From the NCBI RefSeq assembly GCF_014643515.1, contig NZ_BMJP01000002.1, positions 62,001-126,000 of the forward strand: 64,000 nt of DNA, in the 5' to 3' direction. This stretch comes from Sphingomonas prati (GTDB taxonomy: Bacteria; Pseudomonadota; Alphaproteobacteria; Sphingomonadales; Sphingomonadaceae). The translations under genes and the position numbers were made by a program. The notes beneath the pieces are model-generated. The model had not been told where the DNA came from. It searched no databases and was given only the letters and a program-made list of their open reading frames with translations. This document shows, piece by piece, positions 54,128-63,853 of the stretch (positions within the stretch are counted from its first letter, which is position 1; each line of letters begins with the position of its first letter).

Positions 54128-55126
54128 TCAACCGATCTCCACCACCAGCTTCCCGATCGCATCGCGCGAACCCAGCTTCGCGATCGCGCGGCCCGCATCG
54201 GCCAGCGCGAACCGCTCCGTCACCACCGGATCGATCCGCCCCTGCGCCCAGAGGCGGAACAGCGTGTCGACATGCGCGCGGTTCGCCGCCGGATCGCGCA
54301 TCGCAAACGCCCCCCAGAACACGCCGCACACGTCGCAGCTCTTCAGCAGCGTCAGGTTGAGCGGCAGCTTCGGAATCCCGGCCGGAAACCCGACGACCAG
54401 ATACCGCCCTTCCCACGCGATCGCACGCAACGCCGGCTCGGCATAATCGCCACCGACCGGATCGTAGATCACGTCCGCCCCGCCCGGGCCCACCGCCGCC
54501 TTGAACATGGCGGCGACCGCCTTCGACTGGTCCTTGTCGAACGGCGCGCGCGGATACACCACGACGGCATCCGCCCCCGCCGCCCGCGCCGCGTCCGCCT
54601 TCGCCTCGCTCGACACCGCCGCCACCACGCGCGCACCATGCGCCTTGCCCAGCCCGATCGCCGCCAGCCCGACGCCACCGGCGGCCCCCAGCACCAGCAA
54701 CGTCTCCCCGCTCCGCAACCGGCCGCGATCGAGCAGCGCGTGGATCGTCGTGGCATAGGTCAGCAGCAGCGCCGCCCCGCCCGCGAAATCCCGCTCCGCC
54801 GGCAACGGAAAGGCCATCGCCGCCGGCACCGCGACCTGTTCGGCGAGGCCACCATGCCCGATCGTCGCCACCACCCGGTCGCCCACCGACCAGCCCTCGA
54901 CCTCCGGCCCCACCGCGGCGACGACGCCCGCCACCTCGCACCCCGGTGCGAACGGCCGCTCGGGCCGCATCTGATACTTGTCCTCGATGATCAGCACGTC
55001 GGGATAGTTGATCGCGCACGCCCGCACATCGACCAGCAGCTCGCCGATCCGCGCGACCGGCGCCGCCACCTCGCTCAGCACCAGCGTTTCCGGCCCACCG
55101 GGCGCGATCGACAGCATGGCCTTCAT
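54128..55126 (-). CDS. NADPH:quinone oxidoreductase-type MDR protein
   Basis: A 332-aa medium-chain dehydrogenase/reductase without zinc ligands. The front INYPDVLIIEDKYQMRP and PGCEVAGVVAAVGPEVEGW are the quinone-reductase (QOR) type; the Rossmann loop is LVLGAAGGVGLAAIGLGKA. The block DPVGGDYAEPALR follows. It probably reduces quinones or activated enones with NADPH. Start at ATG 55126 (MKAMLSIAPGG); a longer open frame lacks support. It stands alone. Confidence 0.9.
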   Translation of the reverse strand: MKAMLSIAPGGPETLVLSEVAAPVARIGELLVDVRACAINYPDVLIIEDKYQMRPERPFAPGCEVAGVVAAVGPEVEGWSVGDRVVATIGHGGLAEQVAVPAAMAFPLPAERDFAGGAALLLTYATTIHALLDRGRLRSGETLLVLGAAGGVGLAAIGLGKAHGARVVAAVSSEAKADAARAAGADAVVVYPRAPFDKDQSKAVAAMFKAAVGPGGADVIYDPVGGDYAEPALRAIAWEGRYLVVGFPAGIPKLPLNLTLLKSCDVCGVFWGAFAMRDPAANRAHVDTLFRLWAQGRIDPVVTERFALADAGRAIAKLGSRDAIGKLVVEIG

Positions 55127-55181
55127 CGGATGGGTCCTATCGGTCGCGTTTCTTCTCCGCCCCTTGTTCCCCAACTTTCCG

Positions 55182-55922
55182 TTAACGTAAAGCCCCGACC
55201 GCCAGCATCGCCGCGACCCACTCCGGCACCAGCGTCCCCGCCCGCCCCAGCCGCGTCTCGTCGAAGAAGATGCTGCCCGCCGACGGATCCAGGTTCAGCT
55301 CCAGTGTCTGCGCCCCGTAATGCCGCGCGGTCTGCACGAACCCAGCCGCCGGATAGACCGCCCCCGACGTCCCGATCGACACGAACAGGTCCGCATCGGC
55401 CAGCGCCGCCTCGATCGCATCCATATGATGCGGCATCTCGCCAAAGAACACGATGTCCGGCCTGAGCGCCGCGACCCCGCACACCGGACAGGCCGGCCCG
55501 CCCTCCAGCGCCCCGTCCCACGCCGTCCGCGCTCCACACGCCCGGCACAGCGCCGACCGCAGCGTCCCGTGCATATGCCACACCCGCTCCACCGGCAGGC
55601 CCGCGCGCTCCAGCAGATCGTCGACATTCTGCGTCACGATCGTCAGCCCGCCGTCCCACTCCGCCGCCAGCCGCGCGAGCGCATGATGCGCCGCATTGGG
55701 CGCCACATCCGCCAGCGCCGCCCGCCGCCCGTCATAGAATCGCTGCACCAGCCCTTCGTCGCGCTCGAGCGCCTCGGGCGTGCAGACCTCCTCGATCGTG
55801 TACGCCGTCCCGTCCGCCGTATCCCAGTAGTTCACACCCCCGACCGTTCGAAACGTCGGTATCCCCGACTCCGCCGACAACCCCGCCCCGGTCAGCACCA
55901 CGATATTGCAGATTTCGCGCAT
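55182..55922 (-). CDS. Sirtuin NAD-dependent protein deacylase (CobB-like)
   Basis: A 246-aa class III (SIRT5-like) sirtuin. Motifs: VVLTGAGLSAESGIPTFR for NAD, VTQNVDDLLERAG, catalytic His in VWHMHGTL, zinc cysteines CRAC and CPVC, and FFGEMPHHM. The segment RFYDGRRAALAD carries the Tyr-x-x-Arg pair (Tyr and second Arg) that binds succinyl or malonyl groups, so it may remove acidic acyl groups as well as acetyl. Monocistronic. Confidence 0.93.
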   Translation of the reverse strand: MREICNIVVLTGAGLSAESGIPTFRTVGGVNYWDTADGTAYTIEEVCTPEALERDEGLVQRFYDGRRAALADVAPNAAHHALARLAAEWDGGLTIVTQNVDDLLERAGLPVERVWHMHGTLRSALCRACGARTAWDGALEGGPACPVCGVAALRPDIVFFGEMPHHMDAIEAALADADLFVSIGTSGAVYPAAGFVQTARHYGAQTLELNLDPSAGSIFFDETRLGRAGTLVPEWVAAMLAVGALR

Positions 55923-56279
55923 GGCCTCTTTCTAGCACGGGACCGGCGATCGGAAACCTGTCCGCCACCACGACGCCTCTATCGGAACCGCTTTCAACCC
56001 AGAAGCGGTCGATTAAGCCTGAATGAAGGCAACTCGAAAGTGGTCATTCGTTCAGCTACGAAAGGACGTCGATTCACGATCACCCTGGCAGTTCTCGGCG
56101 CTTGAAGCGTGCCGCCTGGGCTATTCACCTCTTCGGCCACACTCAATCCAAGCCGGATGCGAAGCTCGGTCAAAAGTTCATTGGCGTCGGTAGGAACACG
56201 AATTCGGAGTTCGTGCGCGTCGCGGGTACCCAACCGCCTTCCTCGCCGCCGTGCCCGCGCTCCCGTGGCCACCTTCTGG
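55923..56279. other. Gap between sirtuin and kinase genes, no gene seen
   Basis: In these 357 bp I see only short open frames without homology or codon pattern. There is no tRNA, no strong terminator, and none of the dispersed repeats. It borders the degraded kinase gene. Confidence 0.6.
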
Positions 56280-58488
56280 CTACACGACAGCGGCAAGGCG
56301 CTGGAAGGCGGCGCTGAGGGCGTCGATTGAGTAGGGTTTGTGCAGCAGTTCGAACTCGCCCGAGCCGTCTTTCGACAGGATCTCGCTGTACCCGCTGGTC
56401 AGGATGATCGGCATGTCCGGCCAATGCCGTCTGATTTCATGGGACAGTTCGATCCCGTTCATGCCAGGCATCATCACGTCGGAGAAGACCACGTCGCACT
56501 GGTCCGCATTCTCCCGCAACTGTTTCAGTGCTTCGTCCGCATTCCGCGCCAGGGTGGCGTGATGTCCAAGGTCGTCAAGCGCCGCCATCGCAAAGCCGCC
56601 TACTTCCGGATTATCTTCGACGACCAGGATCCGAAGCGGTGCAAACGATGACCTATCGAGCGGCAGACTACCGTCGACCGAAGTCGACAGCTCAACTTCG
56701 CGGGGAAGAAAGAGGGTGAATTTCGCACCCTCCCCGACCTCGCTCGTCGCGATCACGTCACCGCCAGACTGCTTGGCGAAGCCGAACACCTGTGACAAGC
56801 CGAGACCAGTACCATGTCCCACCTCCTTCGAGGTGACGAACGGCTCGAAGATGCGCTCGAGATCATCGGCCGCGATACCAGAGCCGGTGTCGACGATCGA
56901 GATACAAACCCATTCGCCCATCCGCGCGCCATGCCCGCGGACCGGCGGGATGCGGTCACAAGGTTGAACGGTAATGGTCAGCCGTCCCTGCTGTTTCATC
57001 GCATCGCGCGTTGACCGCCATGTTGACTATGGCCGTCTCGAACTGCGTCACGTCCGCATTCGCATAGCATGCGTCGGCCGACAGATGCAGGTCCACTTCG
57101 ATCATGGCACCGGCAAGCATCTCCATCATGTCATGCAGACGGCGGATGGTGTCGCCGACGTCGAACACCTGCGGTGTCAACGATGATCGCCTGGCAAAGG
57201 CGAGCAGCTGGCTGGTGAGCTTGGCGGCGCGATCCGCAGTCTGGGCGATCGCGTCGGTGTACCGCTCCCGCCGGTTCTCGGTCAGGCCAGGCCGCATCAG
57301 CAGCTTCGCCGATCCCCGGATGACGGTCAGCAGATTGTTAAAGTCGTGGGCGATGCCCCCGGTCAGCTGACCGAGCGTTTCCATCTTCTGGGCCTGCCGC
57401 AGGGCATCGTGCGCGCGGGTCAACTCGTCCGTCCGCTCCGACACCCGCCGTTCCAGGGTGTTGTTCACATCCTGGACTGCCGAAAACAGCCGCGCATTGT
57501 CGATCGCGATCGCCGCCTGCGCAGCGACGCTGGACAACAGCCGCTCATGCCGCTCGGTAAAGCGGCCAGGCTCGGAATGACCGAACAGCAGGCCGCCCAG
57601 CACCTCGCCCGTTCTGGACACCACCGATGCCGCCAGATAGCTGCGGACTGCCAGATGACCGGGCGGCATGCCGGCATAAGGCAGATTGCGGCCGTACCGA
57701 TCATCAACAAGGATATCGTCGGAACGAACCACGCCTTCGTTCCGGAATGTAGGCTTGAAGATGGCAGTCTCTCGAGGACGCCCCAGCGCCTCGAACTTGG
57801 CCCGTGGTGCGCCGGATAGCGTAAAGATATCCAGGCGCTGCCCGGTTTCGTCCAGAAGGTTGTGGAAATAGGCGCCGAATTCCGCGCCGGTCAGTTTCAC
57901 GCCGGCATCGGTGACCATCTGCACGAGCGGCTCGATGTCCAGCTCGGCCGCGAGAGCCGCACCCGTCTGATTGAGCGTTTCGAGCGTCTGCGTCTCCGCG
58001 ATGAGACTCTGCTCCAACACCACGGCATCGGTTGTCTCGATGACCGTTGCCAGCGCGCCCGCGGGTGTGCCGTCCGGGTCCAGAACCGGGGCATAGCTCA
58101 GGTCAAAAAAGACCTGTTCGGCTGCCCCATCGCGGTAGATTGTCATTTCCTGGCGGGCAAATGTCAGCGACCGGCCTGCAAGGCAGGTTTGCAGGACGTC
58201 TTGGTTAAAGGCGGCCGCCTCGGGCCATGCTTCCCGAACCGGACGGCCAAGGATGGCAGGATGATACCGGCCGGCGATCACCGCATAATGCTCGTTGTAA
58301 ATCAGGATACCCTCGGCACCCCAGAGCAACGCCATCGGGATAGGGGACTGCAGAACGATTGCCGTCGCGAACCGGAGGTGTGAAGGCCAGTCAGCTAATG
58401 GCCCGGTGGTTGAGGCGCTCCAGTCATGCGCCGCAATCAACGGCGCCATTTTGTCCGCGCTCCGGAGAAAGCCGGGGTAACCACTCAT
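56280..58488 (-). pseudogene. PAS-GAF sensor histidine kinase with C-terminal receiver, frameshifted
   Basis: A hybrid two-component sensor in two frames. The first part (58488 to about 57006) encodes a PAS domain (IYNEHYAVIAGRYHPAILG), a GAF domain (VTDAGVKLTGAEFGAYFHN; AAQAAIAIDNARLFSAV) and HisKA with phospho-His in GGIAHDFNNLLTVI. In the N-box, NMAVNAR should run on as DAMKQQG; one base is missing in a GCGCG tract near 57004-57010, and the rest continues in the next frame: ATPase motifs DTGSGIA, GTGLGLSQVFGFA, then a receiver with phospho-Asp in VVFSDVMMPGMNG and Lys in LLHKPYS. All domains are otherwise intact, so the break is recent or a sequencing error. Confidence 0.85.
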
Positions 58489-58689
58489 TTTACGACAATG
58501 CCCCGCGCTGATATCCGTTTGTTACTGCTCGACAATTCCGCTGAGATCCTGATTGCCTGATTATCTTCGCGGCAGCGCCCCGGTTTTCCTGAAAAGATGT
58601 TCGGTTACCGACCTGCACAACCGATTTCCAAGGCTTGGGTCTAAGCCAAGTGCCGGAGCTCCCGCAAGGTCAGGCTATGTGGTCGAGTG

Positions 58690-59038
58690 ACGAATACTCG
58701 TCATCCTGATAGGAGTGTTTCGGGCGAACTCGCCTTCCCGGCGACCGCAGTCTACAGCGCGACCAAGGCGGCCGTAGCGGCGTTGGCACGTGGCTGGGCG
58801 AAGAACCTCGCACCTCGCACCTCTAAAGATTCTGGTCAGCACGGTGCAGCCGGGCCCGATCGACACCGACATGAACCCTGGCGACAGTGAGTTCGGCCAG
58901 CAAATGCTCGGGTTCATTCCGCTCGGCCGCTACGGCGAGGTCGAGGAGATTTCGGGTGCAGTCGCTTTCCTCGCCGGGCCCGATGCGAGCTACATTACGG
59001 GCACCACGCTAAACATTGACGGAGGTGCAGCTGCCTAA
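58690..59038 (+). pseudogene. Remnant of a short-chain dehydrogenase/reductase
   Basis: Only the C-terminal half of an SDR remains, spread over frames. Pieces in order: RILVILIG and SGELAFPATAVYSATKAAV with the catalytic Tyr-x-x-x-Lys, RGWAKNLAPR, then ILVSTVQPGPIDTDMNPGD, RYGEVEEISGAVAFL and SYITGTTLNIDGG up to the stop at 59038. A base is lost near 58719 and a duplicated CTCGCACCTCGCACCTC tract near 58808-58826 shifts the frame again. The Rossmann start (TGxxxGIG) is absent upstream. Not functional. Confidence 0.85.
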
Positions 59039-59233
59039 CAGCTAGCGATCAGCCCCTCCGTTAGATTGGAGCGGCCGATTGCGCTCAAGCGCGTGACGCA
59101 GGAGACCCACAACCGGCCATTCCGAGACGGTTCGACACTTCCCAACTTCGGACATCCGCTCATGTTGACGTGACGCCGGCTCGTCAGCTCGTCCAGCCGG
59201 AACGGCGGCGGCCAGACGACTTCGCCGACCGAC

Positions 59234-60535
59234 CTAAAAAGGAAAGAACGCCCCGATCGCAACAATCGCCACCGCGAACGTGAGCAGGTTGAGCGGCAGG
59301 CCGACCCGGACGAAGTCCATGTAGCGATACCCCCCCATCTGGTAGACGATCACGTTGGTCTGATACCCGAATGGGGTGGCAAAGGCGGCACTGCCCGCCA
59401 TCATGACCGCGACGAGGAACGGCCGCGGACTGACCCCGAGGCTCTCCGCCAGCGCCACCGCGATCGGCGTGACCAGCACCGCCACCGTGGCGTTCGACAG
59501 CAATTCGGTCAGCACCATCGTCAGACCGTAGAGCACGACGAGAGCGACGAGTGGGCTAACACCGTGCAACGAGGCCACCAGCGTGTTCGTCGCGACTGCG
59601 GCGAGACCACTCTCCTCCATCGCGATGCCGATCACGACCATCCCCGCGATGAGGATCAGGATCTGCGGCCGCAAACCTCCATAAGCCTCATCCGCGGTGA
59701 TGACGCGCATCAGGATCAGCAGCACGGCCCCTGCGAAGGCGGACGCGGCGATCGGCGCAATGTCCATCGCCGCCGCCGCGATCGCCCCGACGAACACTAT
59801 CCCTGCCAGCACGGCATTCACCGGCTGGAACGGCCGACGCTCCGCAAACAGGTCCGCGTCGCCGATCTGCGCGCCCGGCGCCTCGAAATCCGGCGCATGC
59901 TGAACGATGGCCGGCCCCGTCAGGCTGCGGCCCATCAGCCGGCCGCTGAACAGGAACAGGTAGAGCCCGCCGGCCAGCGCGATAGGCAACCCGACGGGCG
60001 TGATCTCGAACAGCCCGAACCGCGGCTGGCCCGCGACACGCGCCATATCGTCGACCAGCAGGTTGGTGGACGTGCCGATCAGCGTGCAGCAGCCGGTCAG
60101 CACGGTGATGTAGGACAGCGGCATCAGATAGCGTTTCGGTGGCAGCTTCAGCGCGGTCGCGACGTCGCGGACGACCGGCGCGCCGAGCACCACGATCGGC
60201 GTACTGTTGAGGAAACAGGACAGGAACCCGATCAGCGCCAGCAGCAGCCAGACCCCGGCCGCCCCCAGCCGCCGGCACATCCGAACCGCCAGATCGATGC
60301 CACGATCGAGCAGTCCCGACAGTTCGAGCGCGTAGGCAATGACGAACAGCGAGGCGAGCGCGATGATCGCGGGGCTGGCGAACGCGCCCTGCACCTCCAC
60401 CGGCCGCACGACGCCCGTCACCAGCAGTACCGCGGCTCCCGTCAACGCGACCACGTCGGACCTCACTTTGTCCCAGATCAGCGCGCCTACCACTGACACG
60501 AGCACGACGAGCGTGAGGATCTGCGCGATGGTCAC
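59234..60535 (-). CDS. SLC13/DASS-type anion permease
   Basis: A 433-aa transporter with about 11-12 helices of the ArsB/NhaD/DASS superfamily. The two substrate hairpins are seen at LIGTSTNLLVDDMA and ELLSNATVAVLVTPIA, the SNT-type motifs; SCFLNSTPIVVLGAPV is a further conserved stretch. The TrkA_C domains found in some bacterial members are absent. Likely substrates are dicarboxylates, citrate or sulfate; the sequence does not decide. It follows the SDR debris and faces an unknown membrane protein gene across 80 bp. Confidence 0.87.
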   Translation of the reverse strand: MTIAQILTLVVLVSVVGALIWDKVRSDVVALTGAAVLLVTGVVRPVEVQGAFASPAIIALASLFVIAYALELSGLLDRGIDLAVRMCRRLGAAGVWLLLALIGFLSCFLNSTPIVVLGAPVVRDVATALKLPPKRYLMPLSYITVLTGCCTLIGTSTNLLVDDMARVAGQPRFGLFEITPVGLPIALAGGLYLFLFSGRLMGRSLTGPAIVQHAPDFEAPGAQIGDADLFAERRPFQPVNAVLAGIVFVGAIAAAAMDIAPIAASAFAGAVLLILMRVITADEAYGGLRPQILILIAGMVVIGIAMEESGLAAVATNTLVASLHGVSPLVALVVLYGLTMVLTELLSNATVAVLVTPIAVALAESLGVSPRPFLVAVMMAGSAAFATPFGYQTNVIVYQMGGYRYMDFVRVGLPLNLLTFAVAIVAIGAFFPF

Positions 60536-60615
60536 CCGAAAACGATCCTCAGCGATTGTGGACAGCCTGTCACGTTCATGGTGAACCCTTTGCCGGACCT
60601 TGCTATGGCGTGTCC

Positions 60616-61494
60616 ATGAGGGAACCCAGTCCGCGCAATAGCCGCCTCGCCATCACCGCCGGAATCGTCGCGGTCGCGGTCGTCGGCGGCGGCGGGTTCC
60701 TGCTCGGACAGCGCGCGACGACCCCGCGTCCGATCGCTGCCGTCCCGGCCCCGGTCGCGATCCCGGCGCCGGCTGTTCAACAGAATGACGCCGGACGGAC
60801 ATTGGGTCGGGGCGATCTGATCGCGCTGGCCGCTACCGCCGCGGATGCCACCGCACGCGGCACGGCCATGCCCGCCACGTTACGGGACATGATCGCTCGC
60901 CCCTTCTCGATCGCGCTTCCGTTCGGGTGCGATGGCGCGGCAACCGAGGGCAGCGATGCGGCCATGCGCTGGACCTACGATGCCGCGGCCGGTGCCCTGC
61001 GGATCCACGTCGCGCCGTCTGCTTGGCTGCCTGCCGACTGGTGGCCGCGCGGGGCACCGGACGGGGTCGAAGCGCTGGAGGGCTTCTGGGTTGCGCGCCC
61101 CTGGACCAGTAGCGAGACCTGCCCGGCGGACCAGGACCCGGTTGCGGCGACCGGCGCAGAGCCGGTGACCCTACCCGGCCAGACGCTCGCGGTCGGACAG
61201 ATCTTCGGCCCGGAAAGCGGCCGACAGGGCCGCCGTGAGGGCAGCCCCTACACAACCGTCCTGCGCGTTAAACCCGAGGAGGTTCAGGCAGACCAGGGTT
61301 TCCGTGTGCGGCTGATCGGCCATATCGCCGCCGCCCCGGACGGTGCTCCGGTCGTGTGCCAACAGGTGGGCGGTGCGGAACAGCGCCCGGTGTGCCTCGT
61401 CGCCACCTCGCTCGACGAGGTCAGGATCGAGAACGGCACGACCGGCGCAACGCTGGCAACCTGGCCGACCGACCGGCCCCGCGCAGCCAGCTAG
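60616..61494 (+). CDS. Single-pass membrane protein of unknown function
   Basis: A 292-aa protein with a basic front (MREPSPRNSR), one membrane helix (LAITAGIVAVAVVGGGGFLLG) and a Pro/Ala-rich linker leading to a periplasmic domain. That domain has four cysteines (FGCDGAA, SETCPADQ, PVVCQQVG, RPVCLVAT), possibly two disulfides, and several Trp. I recognise no family. Its TAG stop is nested in a CTAG shared with the stop of the convergent DUF2254 gene. Confidence 0.72.
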   Translation: MREPSPRNSRLAITAGIVAVAVVGGGGFLLGQRATTPRPIAAVPAPVAIPAPAVQQNDAGRTLGRGDLIALAATAADATARGTAMPATLRDMIARPFSIALPFGCDGAATEGSDAAMRWTYDAAAGALRIHVAPSAWLPADWWPRGAPDGVEALEGFWVARPWTSSETCPADQDPVAATGAEPVTLPGQTLAVGQIFGPESGRQGRREGSPYTTVLRVKPEEVQADQGFRVRLIGHIAAAPDGAPVVCQQVGGAEQRPVCLVATSLDEVRIENGTTGATLATWPTDRPRAAS

Positions 61495-62759
61495 GGCTCT
61501 CGTCGTACCAGTCGGGCTGCGGCACGAAGAACCGCAACGTCGTCGCCTTTGCCCAATGCCGCCGCGGCGCGGGTGAACGCCGCATTCGCATGATGCGCGG
61601 CAATCGTCGCGAACGATGACGGAGCATGGCCGGCAAGCGCGGCCAGTGTCTTCTGCAGGCGCAACTGTACCTCGATGATCTGCGCCCCGTCGCGCGCAAT
61701 CGGCCGGAAGGCATCGTCGAACATATCGGCAATCGCCAAGTGCGGCGCATGAACTCGTTCGTGACGCCCGGCGTCCTCCCCGCGATCCGTATCGACCAGA
61801 TCGCACAGAACGCGCTGCACCGACCCGAGAACGCGAATGGCCGTACCGGGATCGTTGACCGCGGGGGAAAGCGCGCGCGACGCAATTTCCGTCGGCACGA
61901 TCAGCCCGAAGCGTGGATCCTGTTCGAACTCGCGATCCTGAAGGACCGAGAACGCCGCGTTAATGCTCTTGCGAGCCTCGTCGTCGAACGCACCCACGAC
62001 ATGGGCCAGCGGTCGTTCGGCATGGACGAGCGCCCCCGGTAATCCGGCAATGTGGATCGTCAGATCCTGCCGGTCCGCCAGCCGCGCCAGACCCGTCACG
62101 TCGATGTGGGCAAGATACCCGATCTCCGCGCTGTAGATCGCCACCGCCGAATCGGGCACGGCGACAGGCGGCTGCGCGCCCAGATGCGGTGCCTTCGCCC
62201 AGGCCTGCATCGCGCGCCGCGCCACCGTCTCGACCCGCTCGATCGTGTCGCGGACCCGCCCGAAACTGGACAGATGTTGAATCCAGCGCAGCAACGTGAT
62301 GGCGATGATCGCAACGATCAGGATCGTCGCGAAGAACAGCACCACCCGCCCCTCCGCCCCGTATAGTCCGGTCGTCAGCGCGATGATGCCAACGATGCTG
62401 AACAGGAACGTGCCGACGAACGTCGACAACGCGTTCTGCGTGAAACGATCGTCAATCAGGAGTTGCGTCGCACGCGGCGTGACCGTGCTGGTCGCCGATC
62501 CATAGGCCGTAACCGATGCGGACAGCGCAAACGTCGTGACGGCCAGCATGCTCGACGCCATAATGGTCAGGATATTGTCGACCGCCTTGCCGCCGACCCG
62601 CAGGCTGAGCTCGTAAGGAATGAACGGCGCCACCCACGCCGCGACCAGCGCCGTCAGAATCGCCGCGATGCTGAACAACGACGCGCGAAACCAAATCCGC
62701 TTCGTGATCTGCCGGATCATATAGGCACCGCGGCCCGCCAGGTAACCGCCGCGCATCAT
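61491..62759 (-). CDS. DUF2254 family membrane protein
   Basis: A 422-aa predicted membrane protein of the DUF2254 family, function unknown. Four hydrophobic helices occupy the first 160 residues (LFSIAAILTALVAAWVAPF; LTIMASSMLAVTTFALSASVTA; FVGTFLFSIVGIIALTTGLY; FFATILIVAIIAITLLRW). The soluble part has the family block FGLIVPTEIASRALSPAVNDPGTA in which the SPAVNDP motif is diagnostic. Start at 62759 or the next ATG. Confidence 0.87.
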   Translation of the reverse strand: MMRGGYLAGRGAYMIRQITKRIWFRASLFSIAAILTALVAAWVAPFIPYELSLRVGGKAVDNILTIMASSMLAVTTFALSASVTAYGSATSTVTPRATQLLIDDRFTQNALSTFVGTFLFSIVGIIALTTGLYGAEGRVVLFFATILIVAIIAITLLRWIQHLSSFGRVRDTIERVETVARRAMQAWAKAPHLGAQPPVAVPDSAVAIYSAEIGYLAHIDVTGLARLADRQDLTIHIAGLPGALVHAERPLAHVVGAFDDEARKSINAAFSVLQDREFEQDPRFGLIVPTEIASRALSPAVNDPGTAIRVLGSVQRVLCDLVDTDRGEDAGRHERVHAPHLAIADMFDDAFRPIARDGAQIIEVQLRLQKTLAALAGHAPSSFATIAAHHANAAFTRAAAALGKGDDVAVLRAAARLVRREP

Positions 62760-63121
62760 ACCCCCCCGCCTGCGGCCAGTCGGCGGCCACTATAAGCGAG
62801 AGACGAAGGATAGGCCGCTTCGATCCATCTTCCGGAATCACACGCTCACTGTTTGTGAACAAACGACCGGAACGCCAAAACCAAGGCTAGGTGGCGGCCG
62901 CGGTCTCCGCCAGAAGCGGCCACTTGAGCACCTGACCCGCCGCCTGAACGAGCGTCCGATTACGACGATTGCCGCCTGAGAGCGGTCAGGCCGTAATCCA
63001 CCAAAACCCGCCGTTTGCTGAACGTTACGATCGTCATGGACAAACCCCTGCTCCGCGTTCCCAACGGGTCGCATCGGACGGGGTTAGCCGCTATGTAGAC
63101 CGCGAACATTTTAGGAATCGC
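62760..63121. other. Gap with a short palindrome, no gene seen
   Basis: In 362 bp between the DUF2254 gene and the desaturase I see no coding frame with support. GTTTGT-GA-ACAAAC (62851-62864) is a perfect 6-bp-arm palindrome that could be an operator for either flanking gene. A second weak inverted repeat is GGTGGCGGCC..AGCGGCCAC near 62890-62924. Confidence 0.45.
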
Positions 63122-63826
63122 ATGAAGATCCGCCTCGCCCTCATCCTGCTCGCCGTGCTGCTCGCGGTCGACCTCGGCGTCATGGTTGCGCGGGCGGACT
63201 GGTGGATCGTGCCGGGCGCGCTGCTCGGCTGGTATCTCGCCGACATGATGTCGGGCGCGGTCCATATGTATATGGACTACAAGCCGTGCCGCGAGGGGAT
63301 CGGGCTCGACACGCTCTATTTCTACGAAGGATCGCGCGAGTCCGACCATTATATTAAGCTTCGCGACGCCACCTTCGCGCAACTCGGGCCGTTCGAGCGG
63401 CTGGTGTTCGATTTCAAGAACCACCACCCGCGCCCCGATGCGCTGGGGCGGCGCAACATCGTGCGGCTGATCGGCTCGACCGTACTGTTCGCCACGCTGC
63501 CGTTCACCGCGCTGCTGACCCTCGTCTGCCTGCTGCTCCCGCTCCCCGCCGGCGTCATCGCGGTCGGGATCACTTTCGCGATCGGCACCACCTTCGCGCA
63601 ATATTTCCACGGCGCGCTCCACCGCCAGGACGTGCCGTGGATCGTGCGCGCGCTCCGGGCGACCCGCCTCGTCATGCGGCCGAGCGATCACGCCCATCAC
63701 CACGCCACGCTGACCTGCGATTTCAGCACGAACAATGGCTGGTCCAACCCGCTGCTCAACCGCGTCTTCGCCTGGCTGCAACGCAGTGGCCGCCTGCCGC
63801 CCGAGGGGCTCGAGCCCGCACGCTGA
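63122..63826 (+). CDS. CarF/TMEM189-type lipid desaturase (plasmanylethanolamine desaturase family)
   Basis: A 234-aa integral membrane protein of the Lipid_desat (Kua/TMEM189/CarF) family. Histidine motifs in order: SGAVHMYMDYK, KNHHPRPDAL, QYFHGALHRQ and RPSDHAHHHATLTCDFS, the set needed for a di-iron desaturase. Myxococcus CarF and human TMEM189 desaturate the alkyl-ether lipid to the vinyl-ether of plasmalogens, which sense singlet oxygen. Whether this bacterium makes ether lipids is not shown here. AGGA lies about 6 bases before the ATG. Confidence 0.88.
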   Translation: MKIRLALILLAVLLAVDLGVMVARADWWIVPGALLGWYLADMMSGAVHMYMDYKPCREGIGLDTLYFYEGSRESDHYIKLRDATFAQLGPFERLVFDFKNHHPRPDALGRRNIVRLIGSTVLFATLPFTALLTLVCLLLPLPAGVIAVGITFAIGTTFAQYFHGALHRQDVPWIVRALRATRLVMRPSDHAHHHATLTCDFSTNNGWSNPLLNRVFAWLQRSGRLPPEGLEPAR

Positions 63827-63853
63827 TCACAGGCACCGACGAAAGCTAAGCCC

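Noticed and set aside
62838-63074. A small - strand gene in the gap before the desaturase
   Set aside because: Arg/Pro-rich translation, no ribosome binding site, no family resemblance.
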